Assembly: GCA_030374805.1 (NCBI GenBank)
Contig: JARGSG010000049.1
Span: 1-64,000 of the forward strand
Direction: 5' to 3'
Source: Gracilaria gracilis
Lineage: Eukaryota; Rhodophyta; Florideophyceae; Gracilariales; Gracilariaceae
DNA length: 64,000 nt
The notes below the pieces were generated by a model that was given only the letters and a program-made list of their open reading frames with translations, did no database searches and was not told the origin of the DNA. A program made the position numbers and the translations under genes. Within the stretch, counting starts at the first letter, position 1; the number at the start of each line of letters is the position of its first letter. Below are positions 47,248 to 56,730 of this stretch, in pieces.

Positions 47248-47388
47248 CATAACTAAAGCAACCACAGCACTGTTTTTAGAAAAGACGATACGATGACCCT
47301 GTATGCACAATCAATCCAATATTATGCATGGAATTAAAGAAATCTCATTAAGCTGCTCGCACTTGCGATAAACAATAGTTCTCATGGT

Positions 47389-47982
47389 CTACGAGGCGAG
47401 AGAAAATTTTCCATCAGTCTGATGGGCATCAAGCGCAACTTGTTCAAAACTGTAGGGAGATAGTGCAAGCAGACGATAGATTCGATAAGCCTCAATGTAT
47501 ATAAGAAAACTATTACTCCTCTTGATATGGCCACCAAGCGAACCACATAATCTCATGAGAGAGAGAAAGTGGATATAGAGACGGCGTTGCAAAACTTGGG
47601 GAGCAAGAAGCGCATCCAGGTCACTCCATATTTGCCCGAGTCTCAGCACTCTCACATCATGAAAAGTACTGCTGCTAGGAAAGTATCGTTTTGGATGGTC
47701 GGGAGCGCAAGGGGCCATTGATACTTGCGTTGTGATATTACAAGCATCGACAAGTACTGAACTCAATTTCGCGGGCGAGCATTGTTACGTGAACGTTGGG
47801 CTAAGAGCTGAAACGCCAAAACGATCCCGTGCACTCGAAACAAAGCTCCGTGGTGACAGCCAGAACTGGACAAGACACTTGTAGCAGTTCGTGCGCTGTG
47901 CATGTACATGCGTGTAGTAAGCTTCGACGAGCGAGGAATACAAGCATGAAGTAAAGCTCAAAATTTGTGAAAGAAACTTCAT
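47389..47982 (-). pseudogene. Unknown open frame with one in-frame TAA
   Basis: A minus-strand frame of about 197 codons, interrupted only by TAA at 47785-47787. The second part (HDVRVLRLGQIWSDLDALL, IHFLSLMRLCGSLGGHI) is leucine-rich and protein-like; the first part starts MKFLSQILSFTSCLYSSL, possibly a signal or anchor. No family recognised. It lies tail to tail with catalase. Could be a chance frame, hence low confidence. Confidence 0.25.
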
Positions 47983-48080
47983 TCAGGTCGGTGGGAAGAT
48001 TCTTTTCGCCCGTCAGTCAGGGTGTCAGTATGTGCTGAATAAGACGAGCGAACGATGGCATCGTAGCGCATATCACCGTG

Positions 48081-48260
48081 TTAGTTAAAAGTACCATGTA
48101 CTCTTGAGGCCTTCGTGCTTCTGATGGCCTGAACGTAAGCAAAATACACGCCGGCGTTGACACAAGCCAAAGCTGAAATGCGCAGCGCCATTTGACTTGC
48201 GCGACTGAGGTTCTTCACCCGTGGATACTCTTCTCGAATGTTCACCTTCCAAAGCATCAT
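48081..48260 (-). CDS. Small membrane protein, 59 codons
   Basis: ATG at 48258-48260 to TAA at 48081-48083. The product starts MMLWKVNIREEYPRVKN, has one likely membrane helix (MALRISALACVNAGVYFAYV) and a basic tail ending VHGTFN. Below usual ORF length cut-offs, but composition and the single centred helix look like small organellar inner-membrane subunits. I do not recognise the family. Divergent from the coiled-coil gene at 48597, with about 340 bases between them as a possible shared promoter region. Confidence 0.4.
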   Translation of the reverse strand: MMLWKVNIREEYPRVKNLSRASQMALRISALACVNAGVYFAYVQAIRSTKASRVHGTFN

Positions 48261-48596
48261 GCGCCATCATCGACGACAACTGGTGCTTTAAAAGGCCAAA
48301 ACTTTCAGGTGTGACGATTTAACGTCATTTGTTAATTGATTCGTTTGGGCTCGTCAGCTGTCTCTTTTGAGCATCACGACGCACCAGTCGAACCGGACAG
48401 CCGCGCACACCCCCCTTTGCTGTGAACACTCATACAACTGCCGACTCGCCCTCTTTCCATCGCGTGCTCCGTACCGCCCGCAATCCCGCCTGAGCTTCTT
48501 CGTTCTGCGTACGCAGCCTCCGCTCCTACATGTATGTATCCTGCATCGAATAACTCTCCAAGCGCGCACTTCAATTCAACGAGTTCTCCCTTCAAT

Positions 48597-49304
48597 ATGC
48601 TTCATTCCACAACAATACGTTTCGTCGTGCTCTTGCTACTCCTTCAAGCACTTGTATCGCGCGCTCATGCAGACTATGACTCTCAAAGAACAGCAGAAGA
48701 GCAGCAGCAAGACGTTCGCAATCGCATGAATGAGTTCGTCGACACCGTGAAACACGCCGTCGACGATGTAGAAGCCGCCTTCAAGAAAAGAGACTTCGTC
48801 GATCTAAATCAATCTTTAAGCATGCTCGAGGCAAAGTTCTCCAGTTTACGATCTGCATTAGCACATTAACTCGGACCACGAGCTCCTCAATTCGCCTCCA
48901 ACAATAAAGTGGCGAAATAGGTTACGGATAAGAGCTCCGGTCTTGTCAAAGGTGTAGTGTCACAACGCGAAGAACTGGGTCGGCTTTCATCTGACATTAA
49001 GGAGGTGGACTCTGCCATTCGAGCGCTGCGCGAGGGGTTGACTACATTTGAAAAGGACGTGGGCAAACTGCACAGAGTCATTGCAGACTTGCATGTGTCA
49101 CACAATGAGATGTCATCGGTGCACGACGAAACAAAAGAAAAGGTGAAAGAAGTTGTGGCCGACGCACATCAAATGGCACGAACCAGCACGCACTGGATAT
49201 TTTATCTTGTAATCATTCTAGAACTCGGTGGGTTTGTGGGTTACATGTACTTTAAGAAGTCAGGTGGTACACTTGCACACAGAGCGTATGGAAAGTTTGG
49301 TTAA
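48597..49304 (+). pseudogene. Secretory coiled-coil protein with C-terminal membrane anchor, two in-frame stops
   Basis: ATG 48597 chosen because a clear signal peptide follows (FVVLLLLLQALVSRAHA); the ATG at 48534 would bury it. Then a Gln/Glu-rich coiled coil (NRMNEFVDTVKHAVDDVEAA), TAA at 48867 and TAG at 48918 in frame, then a second coiled coil (EELGRLSSDIKEVDSAIRAL). A membrane helix (WIFYLVIILELGGFVGYMYF) and a short basic tail follow to 49304. The architecture resembles the stalk and anchor of early-secretory-pathway cargo receptors without the lectin domain, but this is only a resemblance. A 123-base GT-AG intron (48798-48920) would also remove both stops; it would delete coiled-coil-like sequence, so I favour nonsense mutations. 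Confidence 0.55.
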
Positions 49305-49815
49305 AGGAATCAATGTTATCCTTGTATTGCTCCACTTTGCACAAACCGTTTGCACTCGATAATCTTCACCCCAGCATCACATACCAACTCGAACGTTGTC
49401 GAGAAGAGCTTTAATCGCACACCTCTTTGAGTGGAACAAGCTGTTGATGAACTGGAGCAGATGTTAAGGAACATCACGTTCGCAACAGTCATTCCGTTTC
49501 AGAATTACGCCACTAATGCACATAGCTGAGTCTGGTTTTGGTGTGCACAGTACACAAGTAGCGCACGAACGAATTAGACTGCAACTACGAGACTAGACGT
49601 AATTGCCAAAAAAAAGAAACGATGGGTCGTAGCCGTTCATTATGCACAGAGTCACTCTCAAAAAGGCGAGCAACCCAAAGAGCAAGTATGTGCATGTCGT
49701 CCAAGGTTGTGGCAAGCGTCCAGAACAAGCGCGACCGAACACCACAACAAATGGCTGAAAGATGAAAGAGTTCAGTTTACCAAGTAAGTAAAGTAGGCGC
49801 CGCACCATAGGATAG
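49305..49815. other. Intergenic region between convergent genes
   Basis: Lies between the 3' ends of the coiled-coil gene (plus) and THF1 (minus). No coding region, repeat or RNA gene recognised. Confidence 0.4.
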
Positions 49816-50780
49816 TTACGTGGAGAGTTCATCGGTAGCACCGGCCACTTGCGATGGTTGTGCATCAGTATCGTTTTGCTGTTGCTGTTCCCGTTTGGCA
49901 GCTTGCTCCGCAACAGCCTCAGCTTTAGCGGCCAAATGTTCTGCACTCTTTTTCGCTTCCCTTGCCGTAGCCTCTGCAAAAATTTGTTCCGCTTGTTTCA
50001 AATGCTCCATGTTTGACAGATAGGCTTCCATTTCAGACGTGAAATTGCTTTGAACGAGTCCAATCTGATCAGCCCATTTTTAGGCGTTGGCGCCAGACAG
50101 TTCGGCGCCTACGGCGTCCATAACCTGAATGAGGCCGATTCCAAAAAGCCTGCTATAGTACCAGTCAAAGTTTGGGGCGTCGCGAATGTAGGCTAGCGCC
50201 TCTATGACTGGTCCCACGGCTTCGGACGTGGCGGACGGGGATGCGGTGGTAAGAGCGGTGAACACGTCTTCCTCAGTCTTTGCATCCAACCAATCTTTGA
50301 CAGTGTCGGCGGTTGACTTGATGAGTTGGGCGTCAAGTTTAAGAGCGGAGGCGCAAGCATTGTACAGCAAATCGCGCTCTCGCTCATCCGAGTAATAACG
50401 CAAAAACGTGAAGAATATGGAGTCAAAGCCGAAGGAAAAGAGCGCATCGAAACGCCACATGGCACACACAACAGCCAGATGCGAGGTGGTGAGCATCTCA
50501 TTAATGACGGAGCGATACACAATTTTAATCGGACGCGAGAAGGTGCGATTAAACCTGGACATGGTGGCAGCCACCGGTTCAACGGCCTTTCCGCGTAGAC
50601 TTCCATAGCGATGCTTGAACGAGGGGTCAAGCTTGTTGTCACTTTTGGGAGTGGGGGTGACACAGTGCGGGAGCCAAGGAAGGACAGTGGGGCGGGGACG
50701 ATACGAACTACATGTTTGATAGGCTCCGTGATAGTCGCATGGATATTGTAAAGTTGGCGAAGGGTTACATTGGAAGGCAT
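49816..50780 (-). pseudogene. THF1: THF1/Psp29 plastid protein, with a frameshift and one in-frame TAA
   Basis: Thylakoid formation 1 / photosystem II biogenesis protein Psp29, a plastid protein implicated in thylakoid and PSII maintenance. The conserved core is unmistakable: FSRPIKIVYRSVINEMLTT, a region (FDALFSFGFDSIF) matching the family's Y/F-D-P-V-F-A-L-G-F motif, YSDERERDLLYNA, NFDWYYSRLFGIGLIQVMD. A C-terminal coiled coil and a Gln-rich tail end at TAA 49816-49818. From ATG 50780, about 60 Ser/Thr/Arg-rich residues would be a transit peptide, but they are in another frame; the change maps to the GGCCTTTCC stretch near 50590. A TAA at 50080-50082 interrupts the core/coil junction in frame. 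As read it is non-functional. Confidence 0.85.
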
Positions 50781-51377
50781 TCTAGTACAATGAATGTACA
50801 GTGCAAAATCTGTCCTAAAAAGGATGGACAAAATGAGATCACATTGAAAATAGGGCCATTTTACGGGAACCTTTGGAACCACACAGAAATATGGATCACA
50901 TTCTGTCAGAATTATGACAGCATCAATGTTTCTCCCTGGTTGCCTCCTCGGCTAAATGGCATCACGGCGGACACATATAGGGCAGGGCCATCATTAAAAA
51001 TTTCGAATAAATTACGGCCATATTTAGTACTAAATTAGACCAAAATCACTGTTCACAAGGCGAAACCACACCCCCAATGGGGTGGGGTGTGGTGGAAATC
51101 ACCGAATCCCGTTTTTTATTCCCCGATTCCGAAACCGAAAATTGACACCGAAAGCTCTATTTCTGAACTAGAAAGTTCTCATGATGTTAAAAACCTTACA
51201 CCATCATATTCGATGCTCTTCGATACCTTTAATGCATCTATTTACTTCCATCTTGCAGTTCTGCCAAAGTGTTTAGTTTCTATTTCGTGCTCAATGGCGA
51301 AGTTGGAATGCAATAAGTGCCACTTCTTTATGTATCTTTAGTCCGTTGTTTTATATGTAGTTAATTTACTACACGTT
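50781..51377. other. Spacer between THF1 and transposon copy 3
   Basis: 51070-51378 matches copy 1 (1340-1650) inverted and is element sequence. The block TTACGGCCATATTTA at 51010-51026 resembles the boundary block near 33835, so the element edge or a truncation point is probably near 51010-51060. The first 230 bases are THF1 5' flank with no identified signals. Confidence 0.45.
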
Positions 51378-53566
51378 CTAATCGATTACTATAATAGGAT
51401 TAGCCGATGTACCCCAGCTATACCCTACTCCATAATCCGCGAACAAGTCCTCTCCCACTTCCAGTTTACGAAGTGCTCGCACCGCAAGCATTAGGTATTC
51501 CCGTAGTTGATGCGGGGTGCGTCCTGTATTTGGAGTTCGAATGGCCCGCACATTTGGAGTCCTTCGTTTCGTCCCACCATCCGCAACTGCGTCAATGTCC
51601 TTATCACCTTCCATATATTTGGGATCGTTAATCGTTCCATCCAATGTAAAAAGAGCGGCGACAATCCATACAGGTATTAAGCTTACTCCTTGTCTTCTTT
51701 CTGGAAGGCTGTGGAATATATCGCCGCGGACGTTAAACTCCATCGCATACTTCAGAAAGCGTTCGGATGTGGCTCCAAATAACCCTTCACCATATTTCTT
51801 GTGTACCTCTTTTCTCTTCGTTAGGTCGTGGTACACCAGTGTTCCATAGAAGTAAAATATCCCTTCATTTTCCATGAATCGGCGTGTAGTGAACACCCCC
51901 ACTCCGGCGCCAGGGTGACGAATTGTCGACTTCCCGATACGACAACGACACATGGTTGCTTTCAGTGCCAACATGGCATTCCAATCCGGAAGCTCCATCT
52001 TTTCTTGCAAAGTTTTAGGCCATTCGTGAAGGGCCTTACGCCTACCGATGGTGACCAAGCTCTCATCTCGCCACATTGACGCAAGAAAGTCCACAATATA
52101 CATAGAAAACTTTTGATACTGGGGATACCCGGATGGAGCCTTCCATGATCTCGATGGGCAGATATTCCACTTCGGAAATAAGTTCAACACCCTTATCATA
52201 GCATTCCGAACTTCCTGCGTTACCTGGATATTTGTCTCATTGTCCCGCAGGCAAAATGAAAATTGAACAATTGCGGCGTGCCTAGCATGGGCAAAGCAGT
52301 CAGCGTCCGGCTCACACCCGATGAACCTACGATGCTGTTGTAACTCCATGCATGCCATTGCTGTCAAAAAAGTCCCCGCAAACAATTCGACCACAATATC
52401 CCCAGCCTGGGAAAACCTACTGATTAGCTCCTTCAAAAATGCCCGAGGTTTCTGTTCGGACCTCACCTTTTGTAAAACGTAGCACCCACCTTCCTTCTTT
52501 CTCTTCCACTGAAGAGTCTCCCCATTAGACATGGGGGGTACCTGGCCAATGGCACTGTGGTATCCCGGGTACCTCGACTGCACGAAGTTGAAGTTCTCAT
52601 AATTCACCATCACCTGCTGCTGCACGTAGCTGAGACCATTTCGAACTCCATGTACAGCATACTCCATTGCAGGGAGAAGAGAGCACGAACTACGTCCAGG
52701 GTTACGAATCGGGTTGCCGTACGACGGTACAAAGTGCATTGGGACCTGGTCCACAACAAAGGCACGCCTTGGTACTCCGTTTTTCTCTTCTGCCCCAATG
52801 GCAGAAAGTACATCTCTCCATTCCTGGACCCACTCAAAAGCACTAAAGAAAACGAAATGGCCCCAGGACGTAGCAGTATTGATAGAAGCTTTGCTGCCTT
52901 CTTCATGTCCTGAGGGCTCAGTACATCGTACCAGCTGTTGCTTCGGTTCCTGTTCTCTCGGATGTTGTACGGAGGGTCCATGAGAACCAGTTGAACTTTC
53001 CCTAAGGGAGACACACCATCTCTGCGCAACGTCTCGTCCATCTCTACCATATCCTCAAACCCGCAATTGTACAAGCGAAAGTACTTCTCCACCTTCTCCT
53101 CACAACTTCGGAAAGCCATTTTGTCATCCAAAGACGCAATGGATGGTGGGGGTATTACGTCTACCTCGGACGCTTCTTTACCAGTACTTCCTTTCCCAAT
53201 GTCGGCCACTATATTTGTATCACCATCTCCTTCTTCGCCTCTCCCCTCGTTCGGCTCCATTTTTTTCCCAATTTCCTCCACCTCCTCCACATCATCCTCA
53301 ATTTGTATGGCAGGTTCTGGTTTGGACATCGGCGTTACCGCCATACCAGGGACGTTCACTGATTCTTTCAGTTTCAACGGGCTTATGGCCTCCATTACAG
53401 AGGACACAAGCGAATTCGAGAAACTATCGAATCTCTGAGCAAACGCCCGTGATGGGTCTCTGGTAAACGTATTCAGAACTGTGCACCGTCCTGGTTCGGA
53501 AATTGAGAAGAACTGGTCATTCACAATAACCTTGTTGAGGTCTAAAATGAACTCCTTCGCAAGCAT
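51378..53566 (-). pseudogene. DPPY methyltransferase-SET domain fusion (best copy; one frameshift)
   Basis: Transposon-borne fusion enzyme. N-terminal part: acidic linker (about residues 88-135), then VQLVLMDPPYN at about 193-201, the catalytic motif IV of amino-methyltransferases; D-P-P-Y is typical of adenine-N6 enzymes. After a frame change at about 52862 (a G run) the frame continues to DIVVELFAGTFLTAMAC, the SAM-binding motif I, then IGCEPDADCF. Motif order IV before I is the permuted beta class. Next is a SET-like domain: GVGVFTTRRFMENEGIFYFY, TINDPKYMEGD in the place of the usual N-H-x-C, and VGEDLFADYGVGYSW. Stop TAG at 51378. One base restores about 730 codons. Methylation targets are unknown. 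Confidence 0.8.
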
Positions 53567-53623
53567 TCGGGGGGCAGCATCGATATCTTGCGGTAAATAC
53601 CATGCCCACGGGATGACCTCTGT

Positions 53624-54505
53624 TTAAATAAAAGTTTCACCTTTGTTCGGTAGCAGGCGATGGTTGTTATCCCGGTGGAAGAACCCCTCTGTCCTCGTCT
53701 CAATCGCTTGAAACTGCATTTCGTCGTACATGACTCGGATGAATGGAAGAACCATGACCTCCACGATAGGGAATCCCAGGAATTGAGAAAAACAATCGCA
53801 TGCCTTCGTTATGAGCTGCACACCAAATCCAACACGCTGAGCTTGGAGTTTGTTTGATTTTTGGACACTCACAAAAGGTACGGGATATCCTTTGTCTCCT
53901 CTTTTTCTCCTCTGGCCTACAACTCTTTTTTCGTTGGAAACTTTCTGAATGAGGTAGAGAAAGAGAATCCTTTGGAAATGTGTGGAAACGGTTGTGGCGA
54001 ACGCCGAGACCACCGGTCCCACTAGCTTAGAAGGTATAGTCATGGACTTGTAAAACTCGGTCAAAGTCACATTCTTCGGTATTCCGTTAAAGTTCACTTC
54101 GGTGTATGCATTCCAGAAGTCCCTTAAGCGCCGGTTCCTATCACCATCCAAGATGTCCAATAACCTAGTTGAGAGGTATAGCTGACGATAAGACCCTTTC
54201 AGAGATACGACCCGTAGTTCACTGTCAGTAAACGTCGGATGTCCTGGACCCGCAATAATATAGAAGTAATTCTTTGCCAGCGGTAGGATGTTGCGATTCT
54301 TGATAACGTAATCAACGAACTCGCTGTGTCCCACCTTCCTTGGCCGGTCTTCATCTCGCATTGTCGACGCGTCATGGTCGTCGTTTGCGAGGCATACTGT
54401 GACAAGCTCATCTCCGGAGCCATACAGTTTTCCAACCTTCATATCGGAGCTTGATGGTGCCGGTGACGTAGACCTCGATGAACTATGTGGAGCCATTTTA
54501 TGCAT
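53624..54505 (-). CDS. ORF A: unknown protein upstream of, and in frame with, the methyltransferase
   Basis: Open from ATG 54505 (or 54496) to TAA 53624-53626; the longer frame to 54691 is Pro/Arg/Ser-rich and probably leader. The N-terminus SSDMKVGKLYGSGDELVT is conserved in the remnant at 11782-11640. It contains hydrophobic helical stretches (VVSAFATTVSTHFQRILFLYL; QLITKACDCFSQFLGF) and no recognised domain. The reading frame stays open after the TAA, through protein-like sequence (TEVIPWAWYLPQDIDAAPR), straight into the methyltransferase ATG at 53566. The ancestral product may thus have been one protein of about 1,000-1,050 residues: ORF A, methyltransferase, SET. Confidence 0.6.
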   Translation of the reverse strand: MHKMAPHSSSRSTSPAPSSSDMKVGKLYGSGDELVTVCLANDDHDASTMRDEDRPRKVGHSEFVDYVIKNRNILPLAKNYFYIIAGPGHPTFTDSELRVVSLKGSYRQLYLSTRLLDILDGDRNRRLRDFWNAYTEVNFNGIPKNVTLTEFYKSMTIPSKLVGPVVSAFATTVSTHFQRILFLYLIQKVSNEKRVVGQRRKRGDKGYPVPFVSVQKSNKLQAQRVGFGVQLITKACDCFSQFLGFPIVEVMVLPFIRVMYDEMQFQAIETRTEGFFHRDNNHRLLPNKGETFI

Positions 54506-54852
54506 GCACGGAAAGAGGGTGCGTTGAAGGGTTTTGATTCTAATTTCCGGAGCGGAGGGGAGATGGCAGCGGAGGGGAGATGGCAGCGGACGGGAGGAAA
54601 TAGCGCACGGGAGAGTGCAGCGGGCAGGGGATAACTTCCGACGAGATATGAGAGTGCGCGGGAGACGGGAGCGGGCGGGAGAGGACAGCAACGATACAGC
54701 ACGAAACAGGTTCTTTCAACACGAAGGGGAGATGTGCAAGATGCCTGAGATGCACGTGAACCGTAAAGAGATTTCAGGGAAAGCGGCGACACTCGAAGAA
54801 TACGAAACTTGGTGACTGCAAACATATACGCGAAGTTATAGGGCACGGCTGG

Positions 54853-54930
54853 TAGGACAGCGGACTATAGTGGCGTGGCGCTTCATCACTGTACTAATGA
54901 AGTGCCACGACCACCTGGTCCGCTGTCCCA
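54853..54930. repeat. H1 hairpin, copy a
   Basis: About 78 bases: GGACAGCGGAC...TGGCGTGGCGCTTCAT, loop CACTGTACTA, then ATGAAG.GCCACG...GGTCCGCTGTCC. Lies about 350 bases upstream of ORF A, as does its degenerate relative (12119-12199) relative to the ORF A fragment. Confidence 0.8.
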
Positions 54931-55067
54931 ACTCGCCGTGAGTGCCGACCGGCTGTCCCAGGGTGAAACGAACATGGATCGCGACTCAAACGATTTCCTG
55001 CTCTCACTCTATGCATTACTTTGTACTATGCCAATTCTATTCTTAGCCAAATGATTGTGACAAAATA

Positions 55068-55412
55068 CGAAAACCTCCCCAAGCAGCAGAGTATTAAGAC
55101 AAGAGCTTTATTACATAAAATTAAAAGATGTACTAATATTATATCATGTGACGGATGTCTAAATTCTAGCTTCAAAGCGCAAGCAGCATAGAAATAGGAC
55201 ATCCGTTACATAAAATAAAGATAGAAGATGTACTAACTTCATCTCATCCAACGAATGTCTTATAGCAAGCTACGAAGCGTGAGGGTGTGTGAAAACCTCC
55301 GAAAGCAGCATAGAAATAGGACATCCTTATTACAATATAAAGATAGAAGAGGTACTAATTTCATCTCATACAAAGGATGTCCTATTCCTAGCCTCGAAGC
55401 GTGAGGGTGTAC
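55068..55412. repeat. Three imperfect tandem units of about 115 bp
   Basis: Units begin AAACCTCC..AAGCAGCA..; each carries AGA.GTACTAA..TCATCTCAT, GA.GGATGTC and CTA.C.TCGAAGCG..AGGGTGT. Units 2 and 3 (from about 55180 and 55292) are closest. AT-rich, non-coding. Confidence 0.8.
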
Positions 55413-55660
55413 TACCGTCTACGGGGATACATCGTTCTATTCCCGCAACCGAAACATACTTTCGGTGGTGGAGGAAGATGAATATATCCCGGTAGAAGGT
55501 GTGACCAGGAAGGTAGGGCGTAAAAGGTGTTGGGAGGGGGAGTTGGGACGGCTTTCACACAGCAGAACCTATGTGGTTGGGATGGCTCGGATTAAATGTT
55601 CAAAATATGAAATATCATCTTTGTCCAGCCGCTCGTTCCAAAATAATTCAAAATAATTTT

Positions 55661-55957
55661 CTGGGACAGCGGACCGGGATGTCGTGGCGCTTCATCGGTG
55701 CACCAATGAAGCGCCAGGATACCCCAATCCGCTATCCCAACGCGCCGTGAGTGATGAAGCTGGGGCGGTGGCACACGTGGCACCGCCAACGAGCCGTAAG
55801 CGATGAAATTCGCCGGCTGTCAACGCGCCGTGTGTGATGAAACTGGGGTGCTCGCATACGTGGCACCGCCAACGCACCATTGACAGCGGGCCGGGGTGTC
55901 GTGGCGCTTTATCGGTGCACCGACGAAGCGCCACGACACCCCGGTCCGCTGTCCCAG
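55661..55957. mobile_element. 297-bp MITE-like unit made of two H1 hairpins
   Basis: Outer tips CTGGGACAGCGGACC (55661) and GGTCCGCTGTCCCAG (ending 55957) are perfect inverted repeats. Each end is itself an approximately 78-bp hairpin (55661-55739 and 55881-55957) with loop CGGTGCACC. The centre (55740-55880) contains two copies of a CGCGCCGTG.GTGATGAA..TGGGG...GCACACGTGGCACCGCCAACG segment. Non-coding. Confidence 0.85.
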
Positions 55958-56244
55958 AATGGAATTAGTCCGCAACAAATATTATTTATTTCTTTATTCT
56001 TCAAACATTGTTGTACAAGTGTACTATAGATGTTAGTTGGTTGATATAGCTTTGTAACCGTCCCGCGAATATGCCATGAAATTTTATATAGGCACAGTGT
56101 AAAGTGTAAACTAACATTGAGCGGACGCGCATCCATGATGAAGTAGACGGAAAGGAACGGGAGTGAAAGTTACAACTAGCTGACCGATCTCGCGAGCGTT
56201 CTCGACGATTTTAAACAACGTTTTCGATTCTATCAGCTGTAACT

Positions 56245-56721
56245 GTGATGCCGCCTCGCAAGCATAAAAGAGGGCGGGATTCAAGACAACCGAACCCAAG
56301 TGCAGGGGTGTCAGAAATGCCACCCTTAATACGAGGGAGAGGGAGGGCAAAAGGCACTACGCCGCATATGCCACCAGCCCGAGCAATGACGGAGAAGGTT
56401 TTGCCCGCTGCTACGCCGGTAGTGAAAGGCGGCGATGCGGTGCATTTGTTTGTGACGGTTGGGAAAGAAAAGAGCAGGGGGAAAATGGGAACCGCGGAGG
56501 TGAGAGGTGTGGGGTTCGCCGGTGGTGCCGGGAAGTCTCTTTGCCGTTCGCTCCATGGGCAGGTTCTAAACGTGACTGCCATAGAAGGTGAAGACTTGGT
56601 TGTGATCTGGAGGACGAAGATTATAAGTCATGGAAGCGCGAAGTACCCTTACCGTTTTCAAGGTCCTGAAGATCCACCGAGTACGCTGAGCGAGTTGTTC
56701 TGGGCTGGATTGTATTCGTAG
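56245..56721 (+). CDS. Unknown 158-codon protein, same frame as the next gene
   Basis: ATG 56245 (MMPPRKHKRGRDSR) to TAG 56719-56721. Basic, Arg/Lys/Gly/Pro-rich first 60 residues suggest a nuclear or nucleic-acid-binding protein. Then a compact region (AVHLFVTVGKEK, GQVLNVTAIEGEDLVVIWRT) with beta-strand pattern, ending KYPYRFQGPEDPPSTLSELF. No family recognised. The following gene starts ten bases after this stop in the same frame, separated only by TAG-GAT-ACG-TAG, so the two may once have been a single protein of about 800 residues. Confidence 0.55.
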   Translation: MMPPRKHKRGRDSRQPNPSAGVSEMPPLIRGRGRAKGTTPHMPPARAMTEKVLPAATPVVKGGDAVHLFVTVGKEKSRGKMGTAEVRGVGFAGGAGKSLCRSLHGQVLNVTAIEGEDLVVIWRTKIISHGSAKYPYRFQGPEDPPSTLSELFWAGLYS

Positions 56722-56730
56722 GATACGTAG

